A DNA stretch of 64,000 nt, taken from Mytilus californianus (Eukaryota > Mollusca > Bivalvia > Mytilida > Mytilidae). The stretch spans positions 114,728,771 through 114,792,770 of the forward strand of contig NW_026262581.1 in NCBI RefSeq assembly GCF_021869535.1, in the 5' to 3' direction. A program made the translations under genes and the position numbers. Numbering within the stretch: position 1 is the first letter of the stretch; every line of letters begins with the position of its first letter. Positions 32,901 through 47,900 of the stretch are shown here, piece by piece. The notes beneath the pieces are model-generated. The model ran no database searches. It saw nothing but the letters and a program-made list of their open reading frames with translations, and was not told the DNA's origin.

Positions 32901-35900
32901 GCGTCAGTGTTCTGGAAATCAATTACTGAAAATCCAACAATTTCATATTTCGAGAAAGTTAAGAAACCCCAAAGCAATACCAAATTCAGTAAATGAAAAC
33001 GTACAAATCCTGATAATAACCTTGTAATCTAATAAAATTTACCTCTTTTTTCATACCATTGATTTGTTATATCATGCCAATTACTAAAGCTACTAGGAAA
33101 ATATATTCTATATAACGAAAAGAAACAGTACGATGTAATATATAAATATAATTTATAGAAAGAAGTCGTAAGGAAATAGAGCTCGTGGCTCTTAGAACAA
33201 GATGTGTGACATGACAACATAAATATCAGAAGGCAAATTGTTCAGGAAAAAAGTAAAATAACAAAAGTACCGAACTGCAAGGAAAATTTAAAACGGAAAG
33301 TCCTTTATCAAATGGCAGAATCAAAAACTCAAACACATCAAACGAATGGAAAACAACTGTCATATTCCTGACTTGGTACAGGCATTCCCTTATGTAGAAA
33401 ATGTCAGCCCTGATTTAGACAATGAAGAAACCACGCGATGAAAATTGGACGGATAACAAATCCGACTCTGAGTCTCATATATTTAACAATTATATCAAGA
33501 AAAATAAACAATGTCACAACATATACATGATATAGACAAAATACATAAGTCTCGTTTATCATTGAAAATCAAAAAATGTAAACAAAAAATAACCAAGTCT
33601 TAAATTCCAAAATAAAACAAATCTTCATGATTAAAAAGTGAACTAATATCAAATCGAAATTAATCGTCGATCAGAAGAGGAAAATATGTTCATCAACCGA
33701 AAAGAAAACCAGCTAGAAGCTTTGTGTGAGATGTTTAAGACAGAATACCACCAGAATTATTAATGCGTTATACGACCACCATATTGATTATACCCTCATT
33801 TAAACCTAAAAAGTTCACAAAATTACCAGAATGACGAAATATACAAAGAATTCATAAAATACCTAACAAAACAACAGAACCGCACATAATACATACCCGA
33901 TCATTCCGGTGTGTCAATACACGAGTACACGATAAATATTCTGGTAGATTTAACAGAACTCGCATGAATGTTCTGTGAAGTCAGATAAAAATATAAGTAT
34001 TTGGGCATGATTTTCCGATGGTCAGAAAAACAAATAACATATTTGGGCATGATTGTTTGATGAAATCAGATACACATATGACTTACTTGGGCATAACTGA
34101 CAATTGAAACCACATAATAGTGATAATAAATTCTTTATTTAAAGAGGGTTACTCAATTAGAACTAGTTTAATTTTCAATGAGGCCCTCAAACAAAATACA
34201 TGTATACAGCTAACATTCAAACATCAAAATACAACATATAAATGATGCCATCAAACAAAATACATGTATACAGCTAACATTCATACATATAAATTATTTG
34301 AACATGAATGTCCAATGAAATCAGATACACGTATGAGTCATGAGAGATGCATACAGGTAACAAAAACATCAAGTTTGTGGTTAAATGATAATACTTACAT
34401 AATTCACAGAATTGTCCAGTGAAGCCAGAATAACATGTACATGAAAATCCAGTGGTACTAGCATGACATGTTCCTCCGTTTCTACATGGGAGATCAGCGC
34501 AAACTTTTGATACTGAAAGAGAACACCATCAACATTTTGTAGTATAAAGTCCTTCTTTTATTCTATTCATTCTGGTCTTCATTTCTTTTGTTTTTATGGT
34601 ATTTTAACAGGAGTTAGGCATGTTTCAAAGTTCAAAGCACATCTTGCCTAAATTTTGTTCTGCCTACATACTTTCACTTTATATATATCATAGTATTCAA
34701 AACATGTATCGATAAACAGTTGACACAGAAATATTTCTCGGCTGCGTTTAAATTTTATTGTATGATACAAATTTTGAAATTTAAATGGAAACCACTTGTG
34801 ACTGCCTGTACACTTATTAAAATGAAAGGAGTGACATCCAGTCTCCCTGAAAATGGGATCTGTCAAGGCTTATACAACTACATACCAAATGTCATTGACT
34901 TATCATATAAAGTGGTTCTCCTTAAACAGGGGACATAATTACATTTTTAGACATGCACAGTATGCAAAAGTTTTAAAGTTAATAAGATAAGATAAGAAAA
35001 CTTTATTTTGATTCGGCATAAGTTAAAAGACACAACACAAGCTCTAAGGAGCTTTTGACCGAATATAAAAACATATACATAACATAAAAACAGTCTAATT
35101 TGACATATAAAACAACCTGTTATACGAAGTTAAATCTCACTTACATAGCATGCAATAAAAATTTAGCAACAAATTTAAAATGAAATAAAACATGCTAGAC
35201 CAGAGCAAACAAAAGCAACATAAATAATAAACATCTCAAGAATTATCTGCAAGCAGAACATCGACATTCCAAACCATTCCAGGACTGAACAAGACTTTTA
35301 AAATGTGAAAAACTATTTTCAGTCCTGAAATGGTTTGGAAGGCTGTTCCATAAAGTAGCAGCAGCAAATTTGAAAGATTTTTTACCGTAACGGGTTGACT
35401 TTACCTGTGGAACATCTAGAATATTTACATACCGGAAAGAATACTTAGATTTTTTGACACTCACCAAATTTTGTAAGCACACAGGAGCTATATTATTTAT
35501 AATCTTAAAAGTTTCTAGAGCCATTGTTCTAATCCGTCTAATCTGCAAGGAGGGCACCTTAGCTTTAAGTAAGAGGTCCTCGTAGGGGCTGGTAAAATCC
35601 TCATATACAAAACGGAGTGCTCTTTCCTGCACCTTTTCTAATTTTTTGGAATTTTTCTCAGTGCAAAAATGCCATGCCAAAGGACAAAAATTAAAATTAC
35701 TAAGAATAAAGGTATGAAAAATAGTAAGTTTACTAAGTCTATCCAAAACTGAGCCCAAACGTTTTAAAACATTTAATTGCTGTGATGCCCTCCTACAGAT
35801 TGAGCTGATATGAACATCAAAATTTAACTGATAGTCAATTTCAATGCCTAATAATTTAACTGTTTTTTCACATGTAAGGTTCGAGTTTTGAATACGTATA

Positions 35901-38900
35901 GATGGGTTTTGTTCAAAGGTCTTTTTGCCAACAGCCAAAACTTGAAACTTATCGGGATTTGCTTGCATTTTATTCACCCGGAACCACTCAATAAGTATTT
36001 TTGACTCAGATTCCAAAGTTGAAATTAATAAATCAAAATCTGGAGTACAGAAAGACAAAGTATTGTCATCTGCATAGTTATATAAACTTCCATTTTTAAC
36101 AAAAAGAAAAATATCATTTATAAATATGTTAAACAACAATGGCCCTAGTATAGAACCCTGTGGTACGCCTTTATGGATGTCAGCCAAATCACTCAGAACA
36201 TTGTTGACTTTAATTTGTTGTTTACGATTAGGACTTTAAAAGAGCAACAGCATGGGGGGATACACCATATGCTGATAATTTATCTAGCAAGATATTGTGA
36301 GGCAGGCAGTCAAAAGCCTTAGAAAGATCCATTAATACCGCTGCAATGTACTGGTTTTTATCGAGAGCTTCACGCCAATCTTCTAACACTCTGAGAAGTG
36401 TGGTCTGACATCCATGTCCACGTCTAAAAGCACACAAAAAAGGATTAAATATTTTATCAAAGTATTCAGTTAGTTGAATTTCATATATTTTTTCAAAGAT
36501 TTTAGAAAATATGGGTAAGACACTAACTGGTCTATAGTTTGTTTTTAATAATGGGTCACTCTTTTTATGAAGGGGGGTCACTTGGGCTTCTTTAAGTTTG
36601 TCAGGGAAACAGTTATTTTCAATTGATAAATTTACAAGAGTTGTCAGCTGTGGTGCAATATAAAATTTACAATTTTTTACTATTTTTGCTGGAATACCAT
36701 CAGCTCCTGTAGCCTTCTTTATGTTTATTTTATTCAAGATTTTATTGACATTTTCGTTAGATACTTTCTTAAATTCAAAGTCAGAAACATGCTTTCTGTT
36801 ACTCAAAATTTCTTTTATACTTGGGTGATTTGAGGGGTCATATACCACATCTGCTCCAATTTTGTCTGCTACTGTGGAGAAAAAATTATTAAAAACATTT
36901 GAAACTTCATTTGGACTATTTACAATTTTGTCATTTTCACACAATAAGATTTTTTGTTCTCCACAGTTCCCCTTTTTTGAGAAAAATGGTTTGACTGTTT
37001 TCCAAAACTCGCATGATTTTGACCCACCAGAGCAACGTTCTAAAAAGTATACTTTTATTGATTTTCTCTTTATCTTAGTTACCAAATTTCTTTGTTTTCT
37101 AAATTTCTCCCAATTTTTGTCACTCCGGTTTTTAGTATATTGTGAATAAAGCATTTGTTTTCTATATATGGCCCCTCTCAGTTCTTTATTCATACATGGC
37201 AGTGGTTTTCTTCTTTGACACCTAGATTTGACAGGTGCATGTTTATTTAATATATTTTTAAAATCTTTTTCATAATCATCATAAATACTATTTAAATCTT
37301 TCTCAGTACAGTTTTCTGAAATCTTTATTTTCTGTAAATCATTTGTAAATTTGTCAATATCAAAAGTTTTGTAACTTCTATATGTTACGTCCCTGCATTT
37401 TTGTGCAGGTAAATTCCCTTTCACAACTGTAGAAATAATATTGTGACAGTCACTAACACCATTTGGACTATTTGTTGTTTTAAAACACAAATTCTTTTTA
37501 CTTGTAATAATAACATCCACAAGGGATGGGTTACAACCCTTTTTAAAACATGTTGGACCTTTAACCAGTTGTGATAAGTTGAAAATATCACATATATCAT
37601 GTAAAGTCTGAGATTTTTCAGCAGACAACATATCAAAATTAAGGTCACCAAAAATAATAATATTTTCATATGACACAAAACATTTATCTAGTGATTTTGT
37701 AAAATTATCAATAAAGTCATTATTTTTCATGGATGGAGGTTTGTATGCTCCCATAATAAGCCATTTGGCATCATTTATATAAATTTCATAGCAAATATTT
37801 TCAAGTTTATCAGATTCAAAACATTGTTTTCTACTGGAGGGAAAGTCTGATTTAATCAAGGTAAGTAAACCACCGCCGTGCTGATCTCTGTCACGCCTTT
37901 GTAATTTATAACCATCAACTTGAAATAAGTTGTCTTGGAAGGTATTGTCCAATTTCGATTCGGCGATCATCAATAAGTCAACTATATTGTCTGTGAGAAG
38001 TTCTTTTACCTCATCAAATTTGAACCTGAGACTGTTTATGTTTACATATGCCGCAATAAAGTTCTTTGGATGCAGACGTCTGGTCTCTCTCAAATCTTGG
38101 AACAAAAGTTTGTTTACACCGGAAGTAGAGTTTGACGATAGACTGTCATTTATAGGTGCGTTTGACTCCTCGTTAAAATCAATAAAATACGAATCGCTAA
38201 AATCTGGTAAATAACATATTTTGCAGAACCAGCTGTCAGTTGAATTTCCAAGTAGTTCATATTCTTTTAAGGGTAGATTTATACATTTTAGATGAAACCA
38301 CAAGTTACAATCATCACACTGGATTGCCCGTTGGTTTTTTCTGACTCCCTTCTCGCAAGTTCCACATGGAAATTTTACTGGTCCAGGATTATTTTAATGT
38401 ACCATAACAGTTGCCGGACCAAAATGTATCCATGCAAAATGAGATGTGTTAGTGATAATATTACTGCACACTAAATATAAATGACCAACCATTGGTGATG
38501 AGAAGTGGTTATTTTCAATCTGACCTAATGATATACTTTAATATGAAGACCATGCAAAAGTTTCAAAGTCAATGGACCATAACTCAGATGGTAAGGTAAA
38601 ATAATCTCCATGAAAAGGTAGATCTGCCGATGCTAGTTCAACTACATATAGCCTGGGATCCTGGCCAACTGCTCGACGAAGTATTAGATTGGGTCAGGAT
38701 GTCAGGCTAAACTACATATCAAATATCATTGATAGTTAATGAACTGACATACCTTGGGTTGAATTTTTCAAGAACAGGTAGCTTTATGAGTGCTAAGAAA
38801 ATTTTAGTTCGAAAAGCAAATAAAGCAATGTATGAAGTATTGAAAAAGGGGAGGTTGCACAACTTGTCAGTGAAATCTCAATATGATCTATTTGATAAAA

Positions 38901-41900
38901 TTGTGAAGCCAATCCTACTATATGGATGCGAGATTTGGGGTTTCAGTAATACTGATATTATAGAAAGAGTGCACTTAAAATTTTGTAAACTATTACTAAA
39001 CCTTAAGAAGTCGACACCTAATTTTATGATTTATGGTGAACTTGGTATTTATCCCATGTCTTTATATATACAGCTGCGTATGGTTAATTTTTGGTCAAAA
39101 ATGGTAAATGGGAATGATAACAGGATTGCTAAAATATTATACAGATACATGTTCTTGAAGAATTCTGTCAACCAATTTAGGTCAGATTAGTTGAAATACG
39201 TTAAAGATACATTAGATAGATGTGGATACAGCAATATATGGTTGTCACAAGGAAATTTTAATCCTAAATGGTTGGGTATTAGTTTAAAACAAAGGTTATT
39301 TGATCAGTTTCAACAGAAATGGAGAGCAGATATTGACTGTTCATCAAAAGGTTTGGCCTACAAATTGTTTAAACAAAAATTTGAATATGAAGAATATCTG
39401 AATATCTTAAGTGATAAAGATAGAATAACATATTGTAGATTTAGAACGGAAACCACAAGTTACCCATCGAAACTGGTAGATGGAATAAAATTGAACGTAA
39501 CTATAGATATTGTAATTTATGTCATTGTAACGAGATTGGGGATGAATTTCATTACATTTTGCAGTGTAGTTATTTGACAAACTTTCGAGCACAATATTTG
39601 GATACTTTTTCTTGCACAGAAGTAATATACTAAAGTTTGGAAAACTATTTCAGTTAAAATTAAAAAATAAGTTAAAAAAGCTGTGCAAATTTATCAGGGT
39701 TATAACTTTTCAAGCAAGTCTTCCTGGTTAATCACCACTCTTCGCCACTACTGTGTTATTTTGTTTTATTTTATTTTTTCTTCTCATCTTGTCATGTGTG
39801 TTTATGTTATGTTATAACTTTTGATGAACTTCTTTGTACCATTGTAACTATATGGTGTTTGAGAAATAAAGAATCTTGAATCTTGAATCTTGACTTATCA
39901 TATGTGGTTTCTATACTCACGTGACTGTGATTTCAGCTCACAGTTAGGGCCGTGGTAAGAAAACCCGTCAACGTTTTGGAGACAATGGCACATGTATCCA
40001 TCACTTGTTCCCGTGCAAGATCCTCCATTCAAACATGGTTTGTTTAAGCATGCATTGCCTATCAAGTAAAGAAATAAATTAATAAATTAATCGATGAAAA
40101 GGAGTAGGCCCAGTAAGACCCCTTTTTGGCCCCAAAATATAGCAGTTTTACAAAATTGTTAAAATGTAAAGTTTTAGCTATTTATTGGAAAGAAGAATAC
40201 TTTTGTTACATAAATATGGGCTGTTTTTGACAATACAATGCACATGTATCGGGTACTAGCATCATTAAGTCATGCTAAATTACTGAAATCTTCGAAATTT
40301 CAGCATTTTGGTTAATTTTTAGACGGTTTCCGTCTGAAATGGAAGTGGCCGCATTTGTGTTCATTCTTAATATTTAAATGTAAGTTGTATTTGATGATAA
40401 TACATAACATATATAAAGGTTGAGAATGAACACGGATGCGGCCACTTTCTTTTTTGACAAAAACCATCTGAAAAGTGACATATTATGGCATATTTGATAG
40501 ATTTTTCATATTTAAGCATGAAATTGAGCGTCTTTAATGACTAAATCAGTTCAAATCTTTCACTTAAACTAATTGAATCGACTGAAGTAGACACTTAAGT
40601 GTTTAAAAAGTGTCCAAATGTTTCATCAAATGAACCTGAATTTTGAGGCCAAAATCGGCCCTTACCGGACCTACTCCTTTGAATTAGTTGATAAAGGATT
40701 TTTATTATTGGTTATCATGTTGATAATTGTAATAATTGCTTATGATAATTTTACATTATTCATGATTGAAGACTAATAAATTGTTTTAATGCATTTTCAA
40801 AAAAAATCATCTGCGATTACTTAGGCTCTACAACATTTTATATTATTTAGAAGCAATATACCCACATAAAGTACTGACATGCTATGTTCTTACTGCTTCG
40901 AGTAAAACCACCATTTTTCATTTGTGCTTAAAAGTATAAATTGAGGTTGGAAATCTGCAGAGATTATGATAGCATATTTATCTTAAAATTTCATGGCTAA
41001 AACGCTCTCAACAAATATCTGAGCAAATGTGCGTTTCTATAATAGTAACAATACATATATGCATATATCTTGCGAAATATGGTAAAATCTTTGTTTCCAA
41101 ATCACTATTTGAATCCAAATTCAAACAACAAAAGGATAGAGTTCAATATAATTATTCATTTTGCATTCACGGTATTTGAATAACAGTACATCGTAAAAAA
41201 TTTCTACGAAAATATAATGGTTCTTTAATATGTTGTGACGATGATGTTCTCTTACCTATCTCACAGTTTTGTCCACTGTAGGCGCTGTTACAAACACACA
41301 TGTAGGTTTGTTGCGGTGGTAACGATCCTATACAGTTTCCTCCGTTTAAGCATGGGTTTGATTTACACGGGTCGGGATCAGTTATAACTAAATAAATTAT
41401 AAGGATCGCAAAATATCAATGTACAGTTGAAAATATAATTTGGTACTTTAACCTTTCAAGGCGTGACAACAATAAAAAGGTAAAAACCTACTACGTTACA
41501 CAGTCTTGCTGAAACAGTTGGAAAACTTGGAGTTGAGTCTATATATAAAAACAAAGGAGGATCTATGATAAGAGCTAATATCTGGCTTCTGAAATTGTAA
41601 TAAAACATTAGAATTAATTTTTCCATTCAAAATCTAATTAATTTAATTGATAAAAGAAAGAGAGGAATGTTATATGATAATTGATAAAAGAAAGAGAGGG
41701 ATGTTATATGATAATTGATAAAAGAAAGAGAGGGATGTTTTATGATAATTGATAAAAGAAAGAGAGGGATGTTATATGATAATTTCAGTGTTGAATTTAG
41801 TAATTTGTGCTGTCTCTGTTATGATTTAGATTGTCAAAGCCTCATCCCAAAAAAATATATTCAACCCTTTTCAACATTTGTGTATATATTGAAGACATTT

Positions 41901-44900
41901 TGTAGCATAATCTATATTGGAATAAGACTTTGGCTAAAATCTGAATTTTTAAGACAAGATCTTAAAAAAGGTTATTTGGCCGGGTCTTTTTTCAGTTCTT
42001 CATTAGATGAAATATTTTTGGAGCAAATACATAACACAAAATTCAAAAAATACAATTACTGTAATGGGATAGACTAATGTTGACACCTGAATGATGTTAC
42101 TTGATAAAATTATAAAACTTTTTTTTATTTTCGAATCATGGGACCAAAATGGCTTATCACATCTTGAACTTCATATGAACGTTATTTGGGCAAACATATT
42201 TATTGCAAACAATTTCATTTGATTAATTGTGTGCTGTTTGCTTGAAGTCCAGTGAAAATTATGTCATGTTTATTCAGGACGAGAACAAATTAATAATAAA
42301 TCTTAATACGCTTGATAAGTGGGTCAACCGGAATAAAGGCGGAGACACTGGTAGCAGGTCAAGAAGTCCTTATAAGTTCACGGAAATCAAAAAATTTTAA
42401 GAGCCTTATTAGTTCTACTGATCATCTTTTTTGATAATCTAGTAATCTTTTATTGTTTTTCGAGATCAACAAATTATCATTTTTACCCTGAAGATATACA
42501 TTGTTGAGTCATCCGTTTTAAGGTCAGTCAGGTCATCTATGGATATGTCAATGATAAAGTCAAGATAACTTCATTTAAATTGACAATTAAATTGTGATCT
42601 TGTTTGTTTGAAATAATCTAACAATATTCTACAATACTGATTTGTAGTATATTTTTGTTTTTGTAAAAGGCGACACAGATAAAACCTAAATTATACGTTT
42701 TATGTCAAAATAGAAAGAAGAGGGTTACGCGCCTTGTACTTTATTCACGTATTAAACTTATCTGACATTTATATAAATGTATTTAAAATGGGGAATGAAC
42801 CATTGTTTTAAAGATATGTCTTCTTTTACCAGAAAAATAGTTACACTGGGTTATGTTTGTTAATCCGCTTCTGGAGAAACCTCTAAAAACAAATGTAACT
42901 ATTTCCATCTGACAATTATCAATTTTAGATCGAAAGGGAGAAAAAAGGGAATATGTAAAGCTATTTTTTTAATTAGTTTCTTACTTTTGTCAGTCGTAAG
43001 ACCACCGGCAGGCACACACACATCTGGATGATCCAGCGACACGCATGCAAAGTCGCCATCTTTTCTGTGTCTTAGTGTATTTGGGCATCCAGGCATCGCT
43101 ATGAAATTTCCATGCACACATTTCATAAAAGTACAACTGGTTTCATTAACCTCGTCTTCGGTACACTTTGGCTGGGTAAGCGGTACTAAAAGGTTAAAAA
43201 ATATACATATTAAAAATCAGGTTGTTCTTTTGTCTCATACTCAAAAATAGCACTCCAGATGTATAGTCAATGGACTATGAATATAGATATATTGAATATA
43301 TAGTTATGGTAGGTTCTAACATATGATATTTACACTGCTAATACCATATGTGTTCTAAAAATGTATTATTTTCTAAGCAATATATGTGTTCTAGTAACAA
43401 TGTAATGGTGCTCTAGTAAAACTGACGTTATATGGTATAACTTTCACGTGGCTTCTAACATTGGAATAGACATTTTAAAGATCTTAATTTATGGAAGACA
43501 TGTTAAGGTTGTCACATTCCTTTCATTCGTAGTCATCCTTAATCATAGTAGGCAATTGATTTTTTAACAGTAAAACAACGTGTTTATAAGGTCAAAACAT
43601 AGAATACGCATGTATCCTCGGTAAAACATCGAGTTGAATAAGCATTTCGATAAAATAAGAGAATGGATTGGTCTTTAACGTCTTACCATTTCTACATGCA
43701 GTATTTACATGTCCTTTTCTTCAATTCATCTTAAATAAATTAATATACAAGTATATCAATTATCTATTTCTTTGATTTACATGCAATTATGTTGAAATGC
43801 ACTATCGGTTTTATATCTAACATTTATTTTGGCTCAATTTTCAAAAGACAATACATGGCTGTTTAATTCATAAAGAAACTAAACAACGGCCTAGGTTTAC
43901 GAAACCCTTTGCATGTAGTGAATTCGTCGTATTCTCCGTTTTTGAGAGAGTGTTTCGTTGTTGCTAAAAAGTGTAGAATATATCAATAAGACGATCAAAT
44001 GCCATAAGTCGGTTAAAGACCAGACAGGCCATGGTCAAATGAAAACAAACAGAACTAACAAACAACAGTCATCAAAACACTACCCTGAAAACTAGATATT
44101 GGGCAGCACAAACCCTACCAAAATCCAGGATGGACTCGTCGAGGATAAACAGTTACCGGTTCCGGTATTATGTTGCATTCAGTGACGTCACAATCGGGGG
44201 AAATAGGACGGAATGCGACTACGATAGGTGGAACATTAGGTAGCAATAAACAGTTAGGAAAAAATATTAAAATTTTCCCTCATAAATTTTACCATCCCCT
44301 TTTCATTGCCTTCTTGCAATATTAAGCTTACTGTTTGTGTCATATATGTGCATATGTATGTAATCAGAATCTTCCATAGATTTCATATCCAGTATATGAA
44401 ATGGTAAAATATAATTTCTCCTTGGTGTATCCATGGCAACAATCTGCATTTTTTTGTTATAAAATATAGCAAAAAGGGGGGAAAAGATGTCACATATTTC
44501 CCCAAAATTTGACCAAAAGTAGAATTTCAATCACTTCAAGTAATACCTTTTCTGAAACTGTTTACATATATCTTTCAATAAATCCAATGAAAATCATATG
44601 TCTTTCGTCTCATTTTTTTGTAAAATTGCGTCAAAAACTTCGTGTAGAAAAAAAGTGTTTGTAAACATTACATTAATTTCTGGACCGATGACCGGTCTAG
44701 CTATGAAAATACGGAGAGTCAAACAGAAAATAGCCCATAAAACATGTAAAAAATAATCTTGATGTTCTTATAAACCACATTTGAAGGCTAAATTAGTACT
44801 CAGCTGTCTAAAAATGAATTTTATTACACAATAATTTAATTTTGGATGTAACGCGTCTTCCGATTGGCTGACGTTGTTTTGTTTATCAGCTCATAGACAT

Positions 44901-47900
44901 AATTTTGTCATGTGACCGTGACGTCATCAACGTTTTTTCATGGTTTACTCCGGTTTAAAATGGAATTAAGAATTAAATTATAAGAAATGACTGTAATATT
45001 TTTTCTGTCTATTCGAAATAACATAAAAAATGTGGTGCACACTTTTAAATAACCCGCTACGCGTGTTATTCAGTGTGCACCACATTTTTGATGTTATTTC
45101 TTCATAGACAGAAAAAATACTACAGTCATTCCTTAAATAACTTTCATATTTGAAAAATCCACCGGGGCCAAAATGCGAAACCAAACTCCTAACTGTGTAT
45201 TGCTACCTTATAAAAATAAGAAGATGTGGTATGGTTCACGATGAGACATCATTCCATCAGAGACCAAATTAAGTAGAAGTGACACAGATATTGTATAACT
45301 GTTAACTACAACAGGCGGGGCCGCTTGTAAAAGTTTCGAAGAGATGACGTCAACCATTAGTTCAATAACTTCCCTGTAAGCAGCAACCCTCTATTAAAGA
45401 AATCATGATAGAAAAGACCTCCAATATCGTATAACAACTGGAGGATATATACTCCATGTACAAGTGCCACTTGGATGTTTTATAGGAATAAAGCGGCAAT
45501 TGACAAATATAAAACAATTCAAACGAGAAAACTAACGACATGATTTATGTATAAAATAATGAACGAAAAACAAATATGATATACAGCAACAAACAACAAC
45601 CACTAAATTACAGGCTCATTTTTGAAGTTAAGTTGATCAGGAATGCTCATACCCTAATATTTAATAGCCAGGGATGCTCATACCCTAATAGTTAATAGCC
45701 AGGGATGCTCATACCCTAATAGTTAATAGCCAGGGATGCTCAGACCCTAATAGTTAATAGCCAGGGATGCTCAGACCCTAATAGTTAATAGCCAGGGATG
45801 CTCAGACCCTAATAGTTAATAGCCAGGGATGCTATACCCTAATAGTTAATAGCCAGGAATGCTCAAACCCTAATAGTTAATAGCCAGGGATGCTCAAACC
45901 CTAATAGTTGATAGCCAGGGATGCTCATACCCTAATAGTTAATAGCCAGGGCTGCTATACCCTAATAGTTAATAGCCAGGGATGCTCAAACCCTTATAGT
46001 TAATAGCCAGGGATGCTCAAACCCTAATAGTTGATAGCCAGGGATGCTCAAACCCTAATAGTTGATAGCCAGGGATGCTCAAACCCTAATAGTTAATAGC
46101 CAGGGATGCTATACCCTAATAGTTAATAGCCAGGGATGCTCAGACCCTAATAGTTAATAGCCAGGGATGCTTATGTACTTGAATACATGAGGATCTATAT
46201 GACTAAAGGGGCCTAAAATGATTAGCCAAATCCATCTAAGCTGATGATGTCAGCCGTGTTGACTAATTTGTAGATCTTATTTGCAGATCATTTTTGCTAA
46301 TTACAGTTTCTCTCTACCTACTATAGTTTCTGCACAAATCACAAGAATGGGTAAATATCGTCATTGGCGGTCGAGAACTTCTATAAGAGGTGATATTTGA
46401 GTTCAGTCATGTAAACTTAATTTGTAGATCTAATTTGCTTGTCATTTGTCAGTTTCTTATATCTACTAATCATGATTTCCGCACAAATCACAATAATGAT
46501 TAAAAATCGTCATTGAAGGTCAAGAACTTGTGAAAGAGGTGACCTGATGATTTCAGTCATGTTGACTTATCAAAAAGTCTTACTTCGCTGGGTTTTTTTT
46601 TTGACTAACTACGTTTCTCTCATATACTATAATTTCCGCCAAAAAACGCGAAAATGTGCAATAATCGTCATTCAAGCTTATTACTCTTACAAGAAGTCAA
46701 CTGGAAATTTCGGCAATGTCAACTTATTTTGCTTATCATTTATGTTTTTCTCTCTATCTACTATAGTTTCAAACAAAAGGCAAAAACTGGTTAAAATCTT
46801 TATCAAGGACGATAAGTCATATCAGGAGTCGACTGCCAAGTTCGACATTGTTGACTTATCTGTACAATTTGTCTTGCAGATTATTTTGTTGTTTAAGTTT
46901 CTATCTATCTTCTATGTTTTCAAATTAATAGAAAAAATGCAGATTGGTAAAATCAATAGAAGCCAAAAAAGAAGGCCAAAAAATAAGTAAATGCAATATA
47001 AGTTTTGTTATCAGATATTTTTGTTTTAAGGGCAATAACTCCAATAAGTATTGAATTGTAGATTCAGGTCATTTTAACTTGTTTGTAGGTCTTTGCTTGC
47101 TGATCAATTTAAATCTTCTCTCCATCTATTGAAGTTTTCAAGATATTATTCAAAATCGCCAATAATTGTTTAAAATCATTAACTGAATGACAAAAAGTTC
47201 TTAAAAAGAGTCTTCAGACAATTTTGATTAAAATTTATAATGGTACGTCTTGACATCCGGAACGTTTCTGCAATCCCAGGAGTTCTCTTACTATAATAGT
47301 TTCAAGATAAAAGACAACATTTGTATTTTACTTCCTTGTTCAGCCTTGGTGGCCATATTGGTTAGCAGACGGGATCAACAGGCACATATAAAGTAGATAC
47401 ACAAAAGTTGGTTCTAACTGACAAGGTAGTTTCACAGCAGAATTTCGGGGTTAAATTCAACGGACGACAAACAACGGAAGACGACAGACGACGAAAGCCA
47501 AGTGACGAAAGTAGATCATACTGGCACAAAGGCCCACATGACCTAATTGGGAATTAGATATCAAAGGAGGGAATAAAAACCATAAGTCGAAATAAGATAG
47601 ACAGCACGATCGACTTTTGAAAAAACGACGAAAAGACTAACAACAGTCCACAAAATACTACACAACTAAAGATTGAGTGACAGGAACCCAACAAACTTCC
47701 GATTAACTTAGAATAAGATGTTTTGACCTCAACTATACAAAAAAAGGTTTCGTTAAATCTACAGATTGTCAATGATATTAATGTACTGAAGAAAGATAAA
47801 AAAAAATTGAAATAAGATAAAATTAAAATTTCAAAATAAAGGAGAAAACTTGCTTACATGGACTACCATCTGGCAAACAGGCATCTGGGTCCTCTATCAA

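Larger units (their letters stand above)
43186..47857. other. Intron 2 of the secreted gene (4.7 kb)
   Basis: Filled with repeats listed separately: dispersed repeats at 43985 and 45218, a palindrome at 44979, a 31-bp array, an approximately 150-bp array and another dispersed repeat at 47560. I found no further exon with a cysteine-rich frame and splice sites. Confidence 0.5.

Noticed and set aside
41715-42077. 120-codon plus-strand ORF in intron 3
   Set aside because: Starts inside a 34-bp tandem repeat and shows no recognisable domain.
46547-46990. 147-codon ORF
   Set aside because: Lies wholly inside a diverged tandem array of about 150-bp units.
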